DNA of 37,418 bases from the NCBI GenBank assembly GCA_964585925.1, contig CAZPFS010000020.1, forward strand, positions 1 to 37,418, in the 5' to 3' direction. The number at the start of each line of letters is the position of its first letter. Position 1 is the stretch's first letter. Below, in pieces: positions 23,887 to 32,300 of the stretch. Below the pieces are notes generated by a model. The model saw nothing but the letters and a program-made list of their open reading frames with translations. It made no database searches and was not told the DNA's origin. The DNA is from JAAZLS01 sp964585925 (GTDB lineage: Bacteria; Bacillota; Dethiobacteria; DTU022). The position numbers were made by a program, and so were the translations under genes.

Positions 23887-23941
23887 GGGCCTGGGCATTA
23901 AATTGGGCCGGTAAAAATAATTGAGACATAAGGTGAGCAAG

Positions 23942-26794
23942 ATGACTTCCGGAGAAATAATAATTCGTGGCGCCAGGGAACACAATTTAAAAAACGTTAA
24001 CTTGACTCTTCCCCGGAATAAACTGATCGTGTTTACCGGGCTGAGCGGCTCGGGAAAATCCTCTCTGGCCTTTGATACCATCTATGCCGAGGGTCAGCGC
24101 CGGTATGTGGAGTCTTTGTCGGCTTATGCCCGCCAGTTTTTGGGGCAGATGGACAAGCCGGACCTGGATCATATAGAGGGGCTTTCCCCTGCCATCTCCA
24201 TCGATCAGAAGGGCAGTTCCCGCAACCCGCGATCCACGGTGGGCACGGTTACCGAAATATATGATTATTTGAGGCTTCTGTTTGCCCGGATCGGCCAACC
24301 CCATTGTCCCCGCTGCCAAGTATCCATAGCCCGGCAGACTGTCCAGCAGATTGTGGATCAGATCATGTCCCTGCCGGAAGGAACGCGCCTGCAGATCATG
24401 GCTCCCCTGGTCAGGGGGCGCAAAGGGGAACACACCCGCCTGCTGGAAGAGATGCGCCGCCGGGGATTTGTCAGGGTACGGGTAGACGGCTCCATATTTG
24501 AGCTTGAAGAACAGATCACCCTTGATAAAATGAAAAAGCATTCCATAGAGGTGGTGGTAGACCGGCTGTCGGTTCGGGAGGGAATTCAAAGCCGATTGGC
24601 GGATTCACTTGAGATTACCCTCAAACTGGGGGAGGGGCTGGCTCTGGTTCAGGAAATTGATGGGGAAGAGCACCTGTTCAGCGAGCGGTTTTCCTGCCCA
24701 CACTGCGGATTCAGTTTTGAGGAGATCAGTCCCCGAGCCTTTTCTTTCAACAGTCCTTATGGTGCCTGTCCGGAATGCGGCGGTCTGGGGATGCGGGCCG
24801 AATTTTCCCCGGAACTGATAGTGCCTTATCCCGAGCTGACCATCGCCGAGGGGGCCATCCACCCCTACAAAGGAAATAGCCTTTATTACAGGCAATTTTT
24901 AGAATCGGCCGCAAAGGCATTTATGATAGATCTGGATCTTCGGTTCGGGGATCTGCCTGCGGAACATAAACAGATCATTTTTTATGGTTCCTCCCAACCC
25001 ATAAGTTTCCGTTACGTAAACAGTTTTGGGCGGGTCAGGAATTACCGCAGGCCTTTTCCGGGGATTATCAAGCTGCTCGAGCGTCGCCTGAAAACCACCG
25101 AATCCGAAGAGATACGCCAGGAATTGGCCCGTTACCAGATCAATCGCCCCTGTCCTGCCTGCGGGGGCCGCCGCCTGAAAGAATCCAGCCTGTCGGTACT
25201 GGTGGGAGGGCAAAATATATCGCAGATATCCGCCTTGACCGTTAAGAAAGCCGAACGGCAGTTGGATGATCTTTTGCTGACCGAACGTGAACAGACGATC
25301 GCCTATCAGGTAATCAAAGAAATACGGGCCCGATTGCAATTTCTAATCAATGTCGGACTGGGCTACCTGACGCTGGACCGCCCTTCTGCCACCCTGTCCG
25401 GCGGGGAGGCCCAACGGATCCGGCTGGCTACCCAGATCGGTTCCGGTTTAACCGGTGTGATCTATATCCTGGATGAGCCCAGCATCGGCCTGCACCTGCG
25501 GGACAGCGCCCGCCTGCTGGATACCCTGGAGGCGCTACGCGATCTGGGCAATACGGTAATCGTGGTAGAACATGATCTGGGAACCATTATGCGCGCGGAT
25601 CATATCGTGGATATAGGCCCCGGCGCCGGCGCCCGGGGCGGCCATATCGTAGCCCAGGGGAAAGTGGAGGAAATCAAAAACACTTCGGGGTCGGTTACCG
25701 GGGATTACCTGTCCGGGCGCAGAGCAATTACCCTGCCGGAACAGAGAAGGATTCCCAATGAACGCTGGCTGTGGGTAAAAGGCGCCCGGGAGCATAATTT
25801 GAAAAACATTGATGTGGGCATACCTCTGGGGCTGTTTGTCTGTGTATCCGGTGTTTCCGGTTCCGGGAAGAGCACCCTCATAAACCAGATCCTGGCCCGG
25901 GCCCTTTCTCGGTATCTTTACCGCACCCGCGAACAGCCCGGTGATCACGACCGGATCGAGGGTCTGGATTATCTGGAAAAGGTGGTGGTGATCGATCAGG
26001 CTCCCATCGGGAAAACCCCCCGCTCCAACCCGGCCACTTACACCGGACTGTTTGACGGTATCCGGGAACTGTTCTCCCAGATGGTGGAATCCCGCAAACG
26101 CGGTTACCGCCCGGGAAGGTTCAGCTTTAATGTTAAAGGCGGCCGCTGCGAAGCCTGCCGGGGGGATGGAATACTGCGCATCGAAATGCATTTTCTGCCC
26201 GATGTCTATGTTCCCTGTGAAGTCTGCCGCGGGCGGCGCTATAACCGGGAGACCCTGGAGATACTCTACAAAGGGAAAAGCATTGCCGACGTCCTTGACA
26301 TGACCGTGTCGGAAGCGGTTGAACTTTTTGAGCCTTTCCCGAAGATCCTGCGCAAACTGCAAACCCTGGAGGATGTGGGGCTGGGTTATATCCGGCTCGG
26401 ACAACCGGCCACTACCCTTTCCGGAGGGGAAGCCCAGCGGGTAAAACTGGCCACTGAGCTTTCCCGCCGCAGCCAGGGGCGAACCTTCTATATTCTGGAT
26501 GAGCCCACCACGGGACTTCATCTGGAGGATATCAGCAAACTGTTGACCATTCTGGACCGGTTGACCGAGGCCGGCAACACCGTGCTGGTGATAGAGCATA
26601 ACCTGGATGTTTTGAAGAGAGCCGATTATCTGATCGATTTGGGACCGGAGGGCGGGGAAGAAGGCGGGACGGTGGTCGCCCAGGGAACCCCCGAACAGGT
26701 GGCTCTTAGGGAGGGCTCATATACCGGACAGTGGCTCAAAGGGGTGCTGACAGGAATCGTAAAACCTGCCGGTGCGGTCAAAGGAGAAACCTAG
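23942..26794 (+). CDS. uvrA: Excinuclease ABC subunit A
   Basis: UvrA is the dimeric ABC-type ATPase that finds DNA damage and loads UvrB. From ATG 23942 the protein is 950 residues, typical of the family. Two ABC modules are complete: the first Walker A GLSGSGKSS (33-41) and the second GVSGSGKST (637-645), each with its LSGGEAQR signature and DEP Walker B (ILDEPSIGLH, ILDEPTTGLH). Zinc-binding CxxC pairs occur in CPRCQ, CPHCGF/CPECGG, CPACGG and CEACRGDG/CEVCRG. AGGTGA lies five bases before the chosen ATG; starting at the upstream TTG (23921) would add seven residues without support. The gap after uvrB is 107 bp, and uvrC follows 18 bp downstream. Confidence 0.98.
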   Translation: MTSGEIIIRGAREHNLKNVNLTLPRNKLIVFTGLSGSGKSSLAFDTIYAEGQRRYVESLSAYARQFLGQMDKPDLDHIEGLSPAISIDQKGSSRNPRSTVGTVTEIYDYLRLLFARIGQPHCPRCQVSIARQTVQQIVDQIMSLPEGTRLQIMAPLVRGRKGEHTRLLEEMRRRGFVRVRVDGSIFELEEQITLDKMKKHSIEVVVDRLSVREGIQSRLADSLEITLKLGEGLALVQEIDGEEHLFSERFSCPHCGFSFEEISPRAFSFNSPYGACPECGGLGMRAEFSPELIVPYPELTIAEGAIHPYKGNSLYYRQFLESAAKAFMIDLDLRFGDLPAEHKQIIFYGSSQPISFRYVNSFGRVRNYRRPFPGIIKLLERRLKTTESEEIRQELARYQINRPCPACGGRRLKESSLSVLVGGQNISQISALTVKKAERQLDDLLLTEREQTIAYQVIKEIRARLQFLINVGLGYLTLDRPSATLSGGEAQRIRLATQIGSGLTGVIYILDEPSIGLHLRDSARLLDTLEALRDLGNTVIVVEHDLGTIMRADHIVDIGPGAGARGGHIVAQGKVEEIKNTSGSVTGDYLSGRRAITLPEQRRIPNERWLWVKGAREHNLKNIDVGIPLGLFVCVSGVSGSGKSTLINQILARALSRYLYRTREQPGDHDRIEGLDYLEKVVVIDQAPIGKTPRSNPATYTGLFDGIRELFSQMVESRKRGYRPGRFSFNVKGGRCEACRGDGILRIEMHFLPDVYVPCEVCRGRRYNRETLEILYKGKSIADVLDMTVSEAVELFEPFPKILRKLQTLEDVGLGYIRLGQPATTLSGGEAQRVKLATELSRRSQGRTFYILDEPTTGLHLEDISKLLTILDRLTEAGNTVLVIEHNLDVLKRADYLIDLGPEGGEEGGTVVAQGTPEQVALREGSYTGQWLKGVLTGIVKPAGAVKGET

Positions 26795-26812
26795 AAACCG
26801 GAAAGGACAGAT

Positions 26813-28690
26813 ATGGCCGACGAGTTCAAAGAACTGGAAGAAAAGGCGGGGCGGTTTCCCGCCTCCCCGGGGGTATATCTGATCAGGGATGCCGGGCAGA
26901 GGATTATCTATGTCGGCAAGGCCAAGGTATTGCGGCAGCGGGTGCGCTACTACCTGGCCGGAACGGGGCTGCCTCCCCGAATTAAGGTGCTGCAGTCTCA
27001 TATGGCTGATATTGAATACATGGTCACCGATACCGAGGCGGAGGCGCTGGTGCTGGAATGCAATCTGATCAAGAAACACCGCCCTCGTTACAATGTAAAC
27101 CTGAAAGACGACAAGGATTACCCCTACCTGATGCTTACCGCCGAGCCGTACCCCCGCCTGGAAATGCTGCGCCTTTCCCAAAAAAAGAAGTACGGCCCTT
27201 CCGCCGGCAAGGGACGCATGTTTGGGCCATATACCAGAGCGGGAGCGGTGCGCGACACACTGAACATGCTGGGCCGGATATTTCCTCTGAAACGCTGCCG
27301 ACTGCCCCTTGACGGCAACCCTTCCGCCAAACGCCCCTGCCTCAACTTCCAGATGAACCGCTGTTTGGCTCCCTGCCGGGGGAAGGAGAAGGTATCCCTC
27401 CAGGAGTACGCTCAGATGGTGGATCAGATAATTCTTTTCCTGGAGGGGCGGACCGATTTTCTGGAGCGTGATCTAACCCGGCGCATGCAAGAGGCTTCCC
27501 GGCGGCAAGCCTTTGAACGGGCGGCCCGGCTGCGCGATCAACTGCGGGCGTTAAAAGATGTGGTGGCCCAGGAACAAAAGGCGCTGGTCATGGAGGGTCT
27601 CGATCAGGATGTGCTGGCCCTGGTCAGTGAGGAACAGAGGACGGCGGTTCACCTGTTCAGAATAAGGGAGGGCAAGCTGTTAAGCCAGGAACATTTTCCG
27701 CTGACCGGAACTTTGGGGTTGGACGACCGGGAGGTGCTGGCGGGATTTATCAAAACTTACTATAGCCGGGTGGACAAAATTCCGGCCGAAATTCTCGTTT
27801 CCTGCCTGCCTGATGAGAGTGAACTGTTGCAGCAGTGGTTGCAAAGCAAGAAAGAAAAGGGTAAGGTTGCATTGAAACAACCCCGCCGGGGAAAACGAAA
27901 AGAGCTGCTGGAGCTGGCCGGCCGAAACGGCCTGCTGGCCCTTCAGGAACAAGCCCGGCGTTTCCGCAGGCGGGAGGAGGAGCCTTTGCTTGATCTTTCC
28001 AGGATGGCCGGACTGGAACGGGAGCCCCGGCGTATTGAAGGATATGACATTTCCCATCTGCGGGGGGAGGAGATGGTGGGGGCGATGGTGGTGTTTGAAC
28101 AGGGCCGGCCCCTAAATGATCAGTACCGGCGCTTCCGTTTGCGGAAGGCCCCGCCCGGCGATGATTATGCCGCGTTGCAGGAGGTGCTCGGGCGCCGCTT
28201 TTCCCGTCAGGATTGGCCGAAGCCGGATCTATTGTTGATTGACGGCGGCAAAGGTCAGCTTTCCGCAGCCCGGCGGGCGCTGGATCTGGCGGGGGAATCA
28301 GACCTGACATTGCTGGCCCTGTCCGAAGGGCCTGAACACATCTTTTTGGAGGGAGCTGCTTCTCCGGTTATTTTGCCCGCCCACTCCCCGCTTTTGCAAT
28401 TGCTGCAACGGATCCGGGATGAGGCGCACCGATTTGCCCAGGATTATCATCACCGCCGCCGGCTGAGCCGGGTTCATCATTCCCAACTGGAAGATATCCC
28501 GGGCATCGGGCCTAAAAAAAGGGCAACCCTTCTTGACCATTTTGGAAGCATGAATAAGCTGAGACAATCTTCCCTGGAGAAGATCAAATCTGTGCCGGGT
28601 CTCAGCGAACAACTGGCCGTCCGAGTCTATGAATATTTGCATGGAGCTAGCCATCCCTCTCCTGGAAACGGGGGGCCGGGGGATATTTAA
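26813..28690 (+). CDS. uvrC: Excinuclease ABC subunit C
   Basis: UvrC is the dual-incision nuclease of excision repair. The 625-residue protein has an N-terminal GIY-YIG domain for the 3' incision (PGVYLIRD at 19-26 and IIYVGKAKVLRQR at 31-43), a Cys cluster CLNFQMNRCLAPC near 180, a UVR domain that binds UvrB (about 205-245), the RNase H-like domain for the 5' incision (YDISHLRGEEMVGAMVVF), and a C-terminal helix-hairpin-helix pair (DIPGIGPKKRATLLDHFGS). The GGACAG ahead of the ATG is a modest ribosome-binding site. It completes the contiguous uvrBAC set, an arrangement also seen in other Clostridia. Confidence 0.98.
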   Translation: MADEFKELEEKAGRFPASPGVYLIRDAGQRIIYVGKAKVLRQRVRYYLAGTGLPPRIKVLQSHMADIEYMVTDTEAEALVLECNLIKKHRPRYNVNLKDDKDYPYLMLTAEPYPRLEMLRLSQKKKYGPSAGKGRMFGPYTRAGAVRDTLNMLGRIFPLKRCRLPLDGNPSAKRPCLNFQMNRCLAPCRGKEKVSLQEYAQMVDQIILFLEGRTDFLERDLTRRMQEASRRQAFERAARLRDQLRALKDVVAQEQKALVMEGLDQDVLALVSEEQRTAVHLFRIREGKLLSQEHFPLTGTLGLDDREVLAGFIKTYYSRVDKIPAEILVSCLPDESELLQQWLQSKKEKGKVALKQPRRGKRKELLELAGRNGLLALQEQARRFRRREEEPLLDLSRMAGLEREPRRIEGYDISHLRGEEMVGAMVVFEQGRPLNDQYRRFRLRKAPPGDDYAALQEVLGRRFSRQDWPKPDLLLIDGGKGQLSAARRALDLAGESDLTLLALSEGPEHIFLEGAASPVILPAHSPLLQLLQRIRDEAHRFAQDYHHRRRLSRVHHSQLEDIPGIGPKKRATLLDHFGSMNKLRQSSLEKIKSVPGLSEQLAVRVYEYLHGASHPSPGNGGPGDI

Positions 28691-28692
28691 AA

Positions 28693-29661
28693 ATGCCCCT
28701 ACGTTATCCGAGGGAAAACCCCCGGAAGGAGGGACCCGGGTTTACAGATCTGTCTTCATACCTTGATATTTGCGGGGTGATCAAATTGGCCGGATTGGAA
28801 CAGCCGCTGAAATTGGTACTGATTACCGGTCTTTCCGGAGCAGGCAAAAGTAACGCCGTTAATTATTTTGAGGATCTGGGTTATTTCTGCGTGGATAATT
28901 TGCCGCCTACGTTCATCCCAAAATTTGCGGAGCTCTGTGCTCATTCGGGAGGGAAGATTAACCGGGTGGCCCTGGTCTGCGATATACGCGGAGGAACGTT
29001 TTTTGAGGATCTGTTCGAGATTCTGGATGAACTGGAGGGGACGGGAGTCAATCACGAGATCCTGTTTTTGGAAGCTGAGCAGGAAATATTGATCCGTCGC
29101 TTCAAGGAGACTCGTCGCCGCCATCCCCTGACCGGAGGAACTCTCAGTGAACAGTTGCAAACAGAAAAGGAATTGCTGAGCGAGCTGAGGGGAAAGGCGG
29201 ATCAGATAATCAATACTTCGAATCTGTCGCCGGCCCAGCTTAAAGAAAAAATTGCCCGGATTTATGCCGAACCTGAGCTAAGAGACCGTAAAATGCTTAT
29301 TCAACTGGTTTCCTTTGGGTATAAGTACGGCCTTCCCCAGGAGGCGGACCTGGTATTTGATGTGCGGTTTTTGCCCAATCCCTTTTACGTGGAACATTTG
29401 AAGCCCCTCAAAGGCGATGATCCCCTGATCGGGAAATATATATACCGCTGGTCGGTCAGTCACAAGTACTTCCAGAAACTCTGCGATCTGCTGGAATTTA
29501 TCATTCCCTATTGCGTGAAGGAAGGGAAAAGCAGTCTGGTGGTAGCCGTGGGATGTACGGGGGGACGGCATCGTTCGGTGCTTATAGCCGGCGATCTGGG
29601 CCGCTTTCTGAAAGACCGGTATTCCGTGAGTGTGGAACACCGGGATATCGACAAGGTGTAA
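28693..29661 (+). CDS. rapZ: RapZ family nucleotide-binding protein (YvcJ-like)
   Basis: RapZ/YvcJ proteins are P-loop ATP/GTP-binding proteins. In E. coli RapZ guides the small RNA GlmZ to RNase E; in B. subtilis YvcJ affects competence-related expression. The product has Walker A GLSGAGKS (46-53), CVDNLPP, the Walker B-like VALVCDIRGG, and the C-terminal domain with DVRFLPNPFYVEHLKPLKG and VAVGCTGGRHRS. From ATG 28693 it has 322 residues, with about 38 before the P-loop region. Homologues are usually about 285-295 long, and GTG 28777 would give 294, but it has no clear ribosome-binding site. The ATG lies two bases after uvrC. The usual next gene yvcK is absent; whiA follows. Confidence 0.93.
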   Translation: MPLRYPRENPRKEGPGFTDLSSYLDICGVIKLAGLEQPLKLVLITGLSGAGKSNAVNYFEDLGYFCVDNLPPTFIPKFAELCAHSGGKINRVALVCDIRGGTFFEDLFEILDELEGTGVNHEILFLEAEQEILIRRFKETRRRHPLTGGTLSEQLQTEKELLSELRGKADQIINTSNLSPAQLKEKIARIYAEPELRDRKMLIQLVSFGYKYGLPQEADLVFDVRFLPNPFYVEHLKPLKGDDPLIGKYIYRWSVSHKYFQKLCDLLEFIIPYCVKEGKSSLVVAVGCTGGRHRSVLIAGDLGRFLKDRYSVSVEHRDIDKV

Positions 29662-29670
29662 AGGCAGAAC

Positions 29671-29698
29671 GGCACTTCGGTTCAGGTAGTCAAGTGCC
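29671..29698. repeat. Inverted repeat between rapZ and whiA
   Basis: GGCACTT (29671-29677) and AAGTGCC (29692-29698) form a perfect 7-bp inverted repeat with a 14-nt loop. No T-run follows. It occupies the junction where yvcK is found in most Firmicutes. Confidence 0.45.
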
Positions 29699-29721
29699 CT
29701 AGAAACTATTGGAGGTCCTCC

Positions 29722-30657
29722 ATGTCCCTTACCCGTAGGATTGGCCAGGAATTAATTGCAGGGCCACTGAATCCCCACTGCTGCCGGCGCAGCGAACTTA
29801 CAGCCCTGGTTTTACTGCGGGGTTTTCTGATCCTCGGCGACGGCCGCCGGCACCTGAAGATAGCGGCTTCTTACAGCTCCCTGGCCCGGCACCTGTTTCA
29901 ACTGATCAAAGGGGCCGGATTCAGTTCTCCCCTGATCATCAAACAGCAGGGCCGGCGTCTGGACAAAACCATGTACATGGTCGGGATAGAAGATGGAGAG
30001 ACGGTGGATCGCCTGTTGGGCTATTTGGGTCTGTACAGCGGCAGGGATCAGCTCAGTCTCTCCCGGGAGGCCTGCCTGGGGATAAAACAGCGCTGCTGTC
30101 AAAGGGCTTTTTTACGGGGGTCCTTTCTAGCCGGGGGGACAATGAGTATATCCCGTTCGGGCTACCATCTGGAAATTACCTGCGGTTATCAGGAAGATGC
30201 CTTGTTGATCCGGCAATTTCTGCTAAAGTTCGGCGTGGATTCATCTCTCAGGGAACGCCGCCAGGTGTACTGTGTTTATCTCAAACACGGGGAATCGATC
30301 GCCGAATTTTTGCGGGTAATCGGTGCGCACAATGCTCTGCTGGAATTGGAGAATATCAGGATTATCAAAGGCATGCGCAATCGGATTAACCGGCTGGTGA
30401 ATTGTGATACCGCCAACCTGGACAAAATCGTGGCCTCCTCACAGCAGCAGATAGAGACCATTGCCAGGGTAGAGGGAGTGCTTGGTCTGTCCAATCTTCC
30501 TCCTTCGCTGCGGGAAGCGGCTTCCCTGCGGAAAAAATACCCCGAGGCCTCCCTGAAAGAACTGGGAGAAATGCTCACCCCTCCCCTGGGAAAATCCGGG
30601 ATGAACCATCGCTTCAGGCAGCTGGCTCTCCTGGCTCGAAAAATTCCGCCCCTATAA
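29722..30657 (+). CDS. whiA: WhiA sporulation/division regulator
   Basis: WhiA combines a degenerate LAGLIDADG homing-endonuclease fold with a C-terminal helix-turn-helix. It is a sporulation transcription factor in Streptomyces and influences division and chromosome segregation in B. subtilis. The 311-residue protein has the typical RGSFLAGGTMS segment (about 131-141), NCDTANLDK, and the HTH region KYPEASLKELGEMLTPPLGKSGMNHRFRQL split across about 274-303. GGAGG (29711-29715) is six bases before the ATG and is part of an 11-bp palindrome GGAGGTCCTCC. It follows rapZ after 60 bp, with yvcK missing between them. Confidence 0.95.
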   Translation: MSLTRRIGQELIAGPLNPHCCRRSELTALVLLRGFLILGDGRRHLKIAASYSSLARHLFQLIKGAGFSSPLIIKQQGRRLDKTMYMVGIEDGETVDRLLGYLGLYSGRDQLSLSREACLGIKQRCCQRAFLRGSFLAGGTMSISRSGYHLEITCGYQEDALLIRQFLLKFGVDSSLRERRQVYCVYLKHGESIAEFLRVIGAHNALLELENIRIIKGMRNRINRLVNCDTANLDKIVASSQQQIETIARVEGVLGLSNLPPSLREAASLRKKYPEASLKELGEMLTPPLGKSGMNHRFRQLALLARKIPPL

Positions 30658-30708
30658 ACTGTCAGACTTGTTTGTAAAACTGCAGGAGTAATGGCTTGTT
30701 TGTCGAAA

Positions 30709-30714
30709 TATAAT
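30709..30714 (+). promoter_or_regulatory. Candidate -10 element before rpoN
   Basis: TATAAT lies 23 bp upstream of the rpoN TTG start. The -35 region is poor. An overlapping GCAGGAGTA (30682-30690), 11 bp, GTCGAAA (30702-30708) weakly resembles a sigma-H promoter with the same spacing as upstream of hpf. Confidence 0.4.
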
Positions 30715-30737
30715 ATTGATGGGGGGGGAGAAAAGCC

Positions 30738-32147
30738 TTGAAACTTGATTTCCAGCTAAAGCTGGAACAGACCCAAAAGCTGATCATGACCCCGCAGTTG
30801 AAAATGGCCATTACCATGCTTCAGTACTCCCGGATAGAACTTCAGGAGTATGTTCAGAGGGAACTTCTGGAGAACCCGGTGTTGGAAATCGGGGAGAATG
30901 AGGAGAAAGAGCGGGAGGACACTGGACAGAAGGATGTTTCCGAAGGGGACAGCGCGGAGCGGGATGATTTTCCCTGGGAAGAATATCTTCGCGACAGCAA
31001 CCTGGACAGCAACCCTGCTCCGGTTTATCGCAAAGAAGATCCCCCATCAATCGATAACTATGCCCGGGAAGTGAAAACGCTGCAGGACGATTTGATGGAG
31101 CAACTCCGCCTGATGCCGCTTTCCCGGGAAAATTACAATATTGCCTGCTATCTGGTGGGGAACCTGGACAGCAACGGCTATTTGAGGGCCGATCTGGACG
31201 AACTGGCCCTTTCCATCGGGGCTACTGAAAAGGAGTTGGCTGATGGGCTGGCTATCGTGCAGGGCCTGGAACCACCGGGAGTGGGAGGCCGGAACATCCG
31301 GGAGTGCCTGCTGCTTCAGTTGGGGCGGATCGAGATTACCCCCCCCTCCCTGGCCGCGGAAATAATAACCAACTACCTGCCGGCAGCTGCCGACAACCGT
31401 TACCGCTATATTTCTGCAAAATTGGGCTGCACACAGGAACAGGTTCAGGAGGCTATTGATTTTATCCGCGGCAATCTCAATCCGAAGCCCGGTAATATTT
31501 ATGCCGGCGGGGAAGAAACCCGCTATATTACGCCTGATCTGACGGTGGAAAAGGTGGGTCGGGAATATATAATAACCGCCAGCGACGGCGGCACCCCCAG
31601 CCTGACTATCAGCCCCTTTTATCAACAACTGCTGCGCACCGGTACCGATGATGAGCAGTTGACCAGCTTTGTCAAAGGCAAGATGGACAGTGCTCTCTGG
31701 CTAATCCGGAGTATTGAACAGCGCAGATTAACCCTGTACCGGGTTGCCTCCCAGATCGTGGAGTTTCAGCGGGAATTCCTGGAACAGGGGATCAAACACC
31801 TCAAACCGCTTACATTGAAAGAAGTGGCTCAGGGGTTGGGGCTTCATGAATCCACGATCAGCCGGGCTGCCTCCAACAAGTATATTCAAACTCCCCGGGG
31901 CCTTTTCCCGTTGAAATTTTTCTTTTCCAGCGGCGTTACCGGGACCAAGGGAAGGGATTATTCTTCCCACAGTATCAAAAACTATCTACAGGAACTGGTT
32001 GAACGTGAGGATCCCCTGAAACCGTTCAGCGACCGGCAAATGGCAGTCATGCTGAAAGAAAAGGGCATTATTATTTCTCGCCGCACGGTGGCCAAGTACC
32101 GGGAGGAAATCGGCATTCCTCCTTTGTTCAAACGGCGGCGTATTTAG
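30738..32147 (+). CDS. rpoN: RNA polymerase sigma-54 factor
   Basis: RpoN directs polymerase to -24/-12 promoters and needs AAA+ enhancer-binding activators. The 469-residue protein has the Gln-rich region I (MKLDFQLKLEQTQKLIMTPQ), an acidic region II (about 50-95), the core-binding domain, an HTH (LTLKEVAQGLGLHESTISRA) and the C-terminal RpoN box RRTVAKYRE (448-456). The start is TTG with GGGGGGAG seven bases upstream. It sits between whiA and pgk, where many Firmicutes have crh/hpr or cggR-gap. No activator gene and no convincing sigma-54 promoter was seen in the window, so its targets lie elsewhere. A terminator separates it from pgk. Confidence 0.97.
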   Translation: MKLDFQLKLEQTQKLIMTPQLKMAITMLQYSRIELQEYVQRELLENPVLEIGENEEKEREDTGQKDVSEGDSAERDDFPWEEYLRDSNLDSNPAPVYRKEDPPSIDNYAREVKTLQDDLMEQLRLMPLSRENYNIACYLVGNLDSNGYLRADLDELALSIGATEKELADGLAIVQGLEPPGVGGRNIRECLLLQLGRIEITPPSLAAEIITNYLPAAADNRYRYISAKLGCTQEQVQEAIDFIRGNLNPKPGNIYAGGEETRYITPDLTVEKVGREYIITASDGGTPSLTISPFYQQLLRTGTDDEQLTSFVKGKMDSALWLIRSIEQRRLTLYRVASQIVEFQREFLEQGIKHLKPLTLKEVAQGLGLHESTISRAASNKYIQTPRGLFPLKFFFSSGVTGTKGRDYSSHSIKNYLQELVEREDPLKPFSDRQMAVMLKEKGIIISRRTVAKYREEIGIPPLFKRRRI

Positions 32148-32172
32148 TCTAAAGCGTGATTGATTGCCGGGG

Positions 32173-32198
32173 ACCATCTCTTTAGGTGGTTTTTTTTT
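32173..32198 (+). terminator. Intrinsic terminator after rpoN
   Basis: ACCATC (32173-32178) pairs with GGTGGT (32185-32190) with one wobble around a 6-nt loop, followed by eight further T (32191-32198). It ends the rpoN transcript ahead of the glycolytic operon. Confidence 0.78.
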
Positions 32199-32225
32199 GG
32201 GGTTTCGGGTAAAAACAGGGTTTCG

Positions 32226-32234
32226 TGATAAAAT
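32226..32234 (+). promoter_or_regulatory. Extended -10 promoter of the pgk operon
   Basis: TGA-TAAAAT is an extended -10 located 67 bp before pgk and just after the rpoN terminator. No good -35 is present. It is the best candidate for the start of the pgk-tpiA-gpmI-eno transcript. Confidence 0.5.
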
Positions 32235-32300
32235 AGGGAAGGGTTCTCGCAGCGGCAGGAATGTAAACTGTTTGGAGTAAAATATTGGTGTGGTGAGGAT

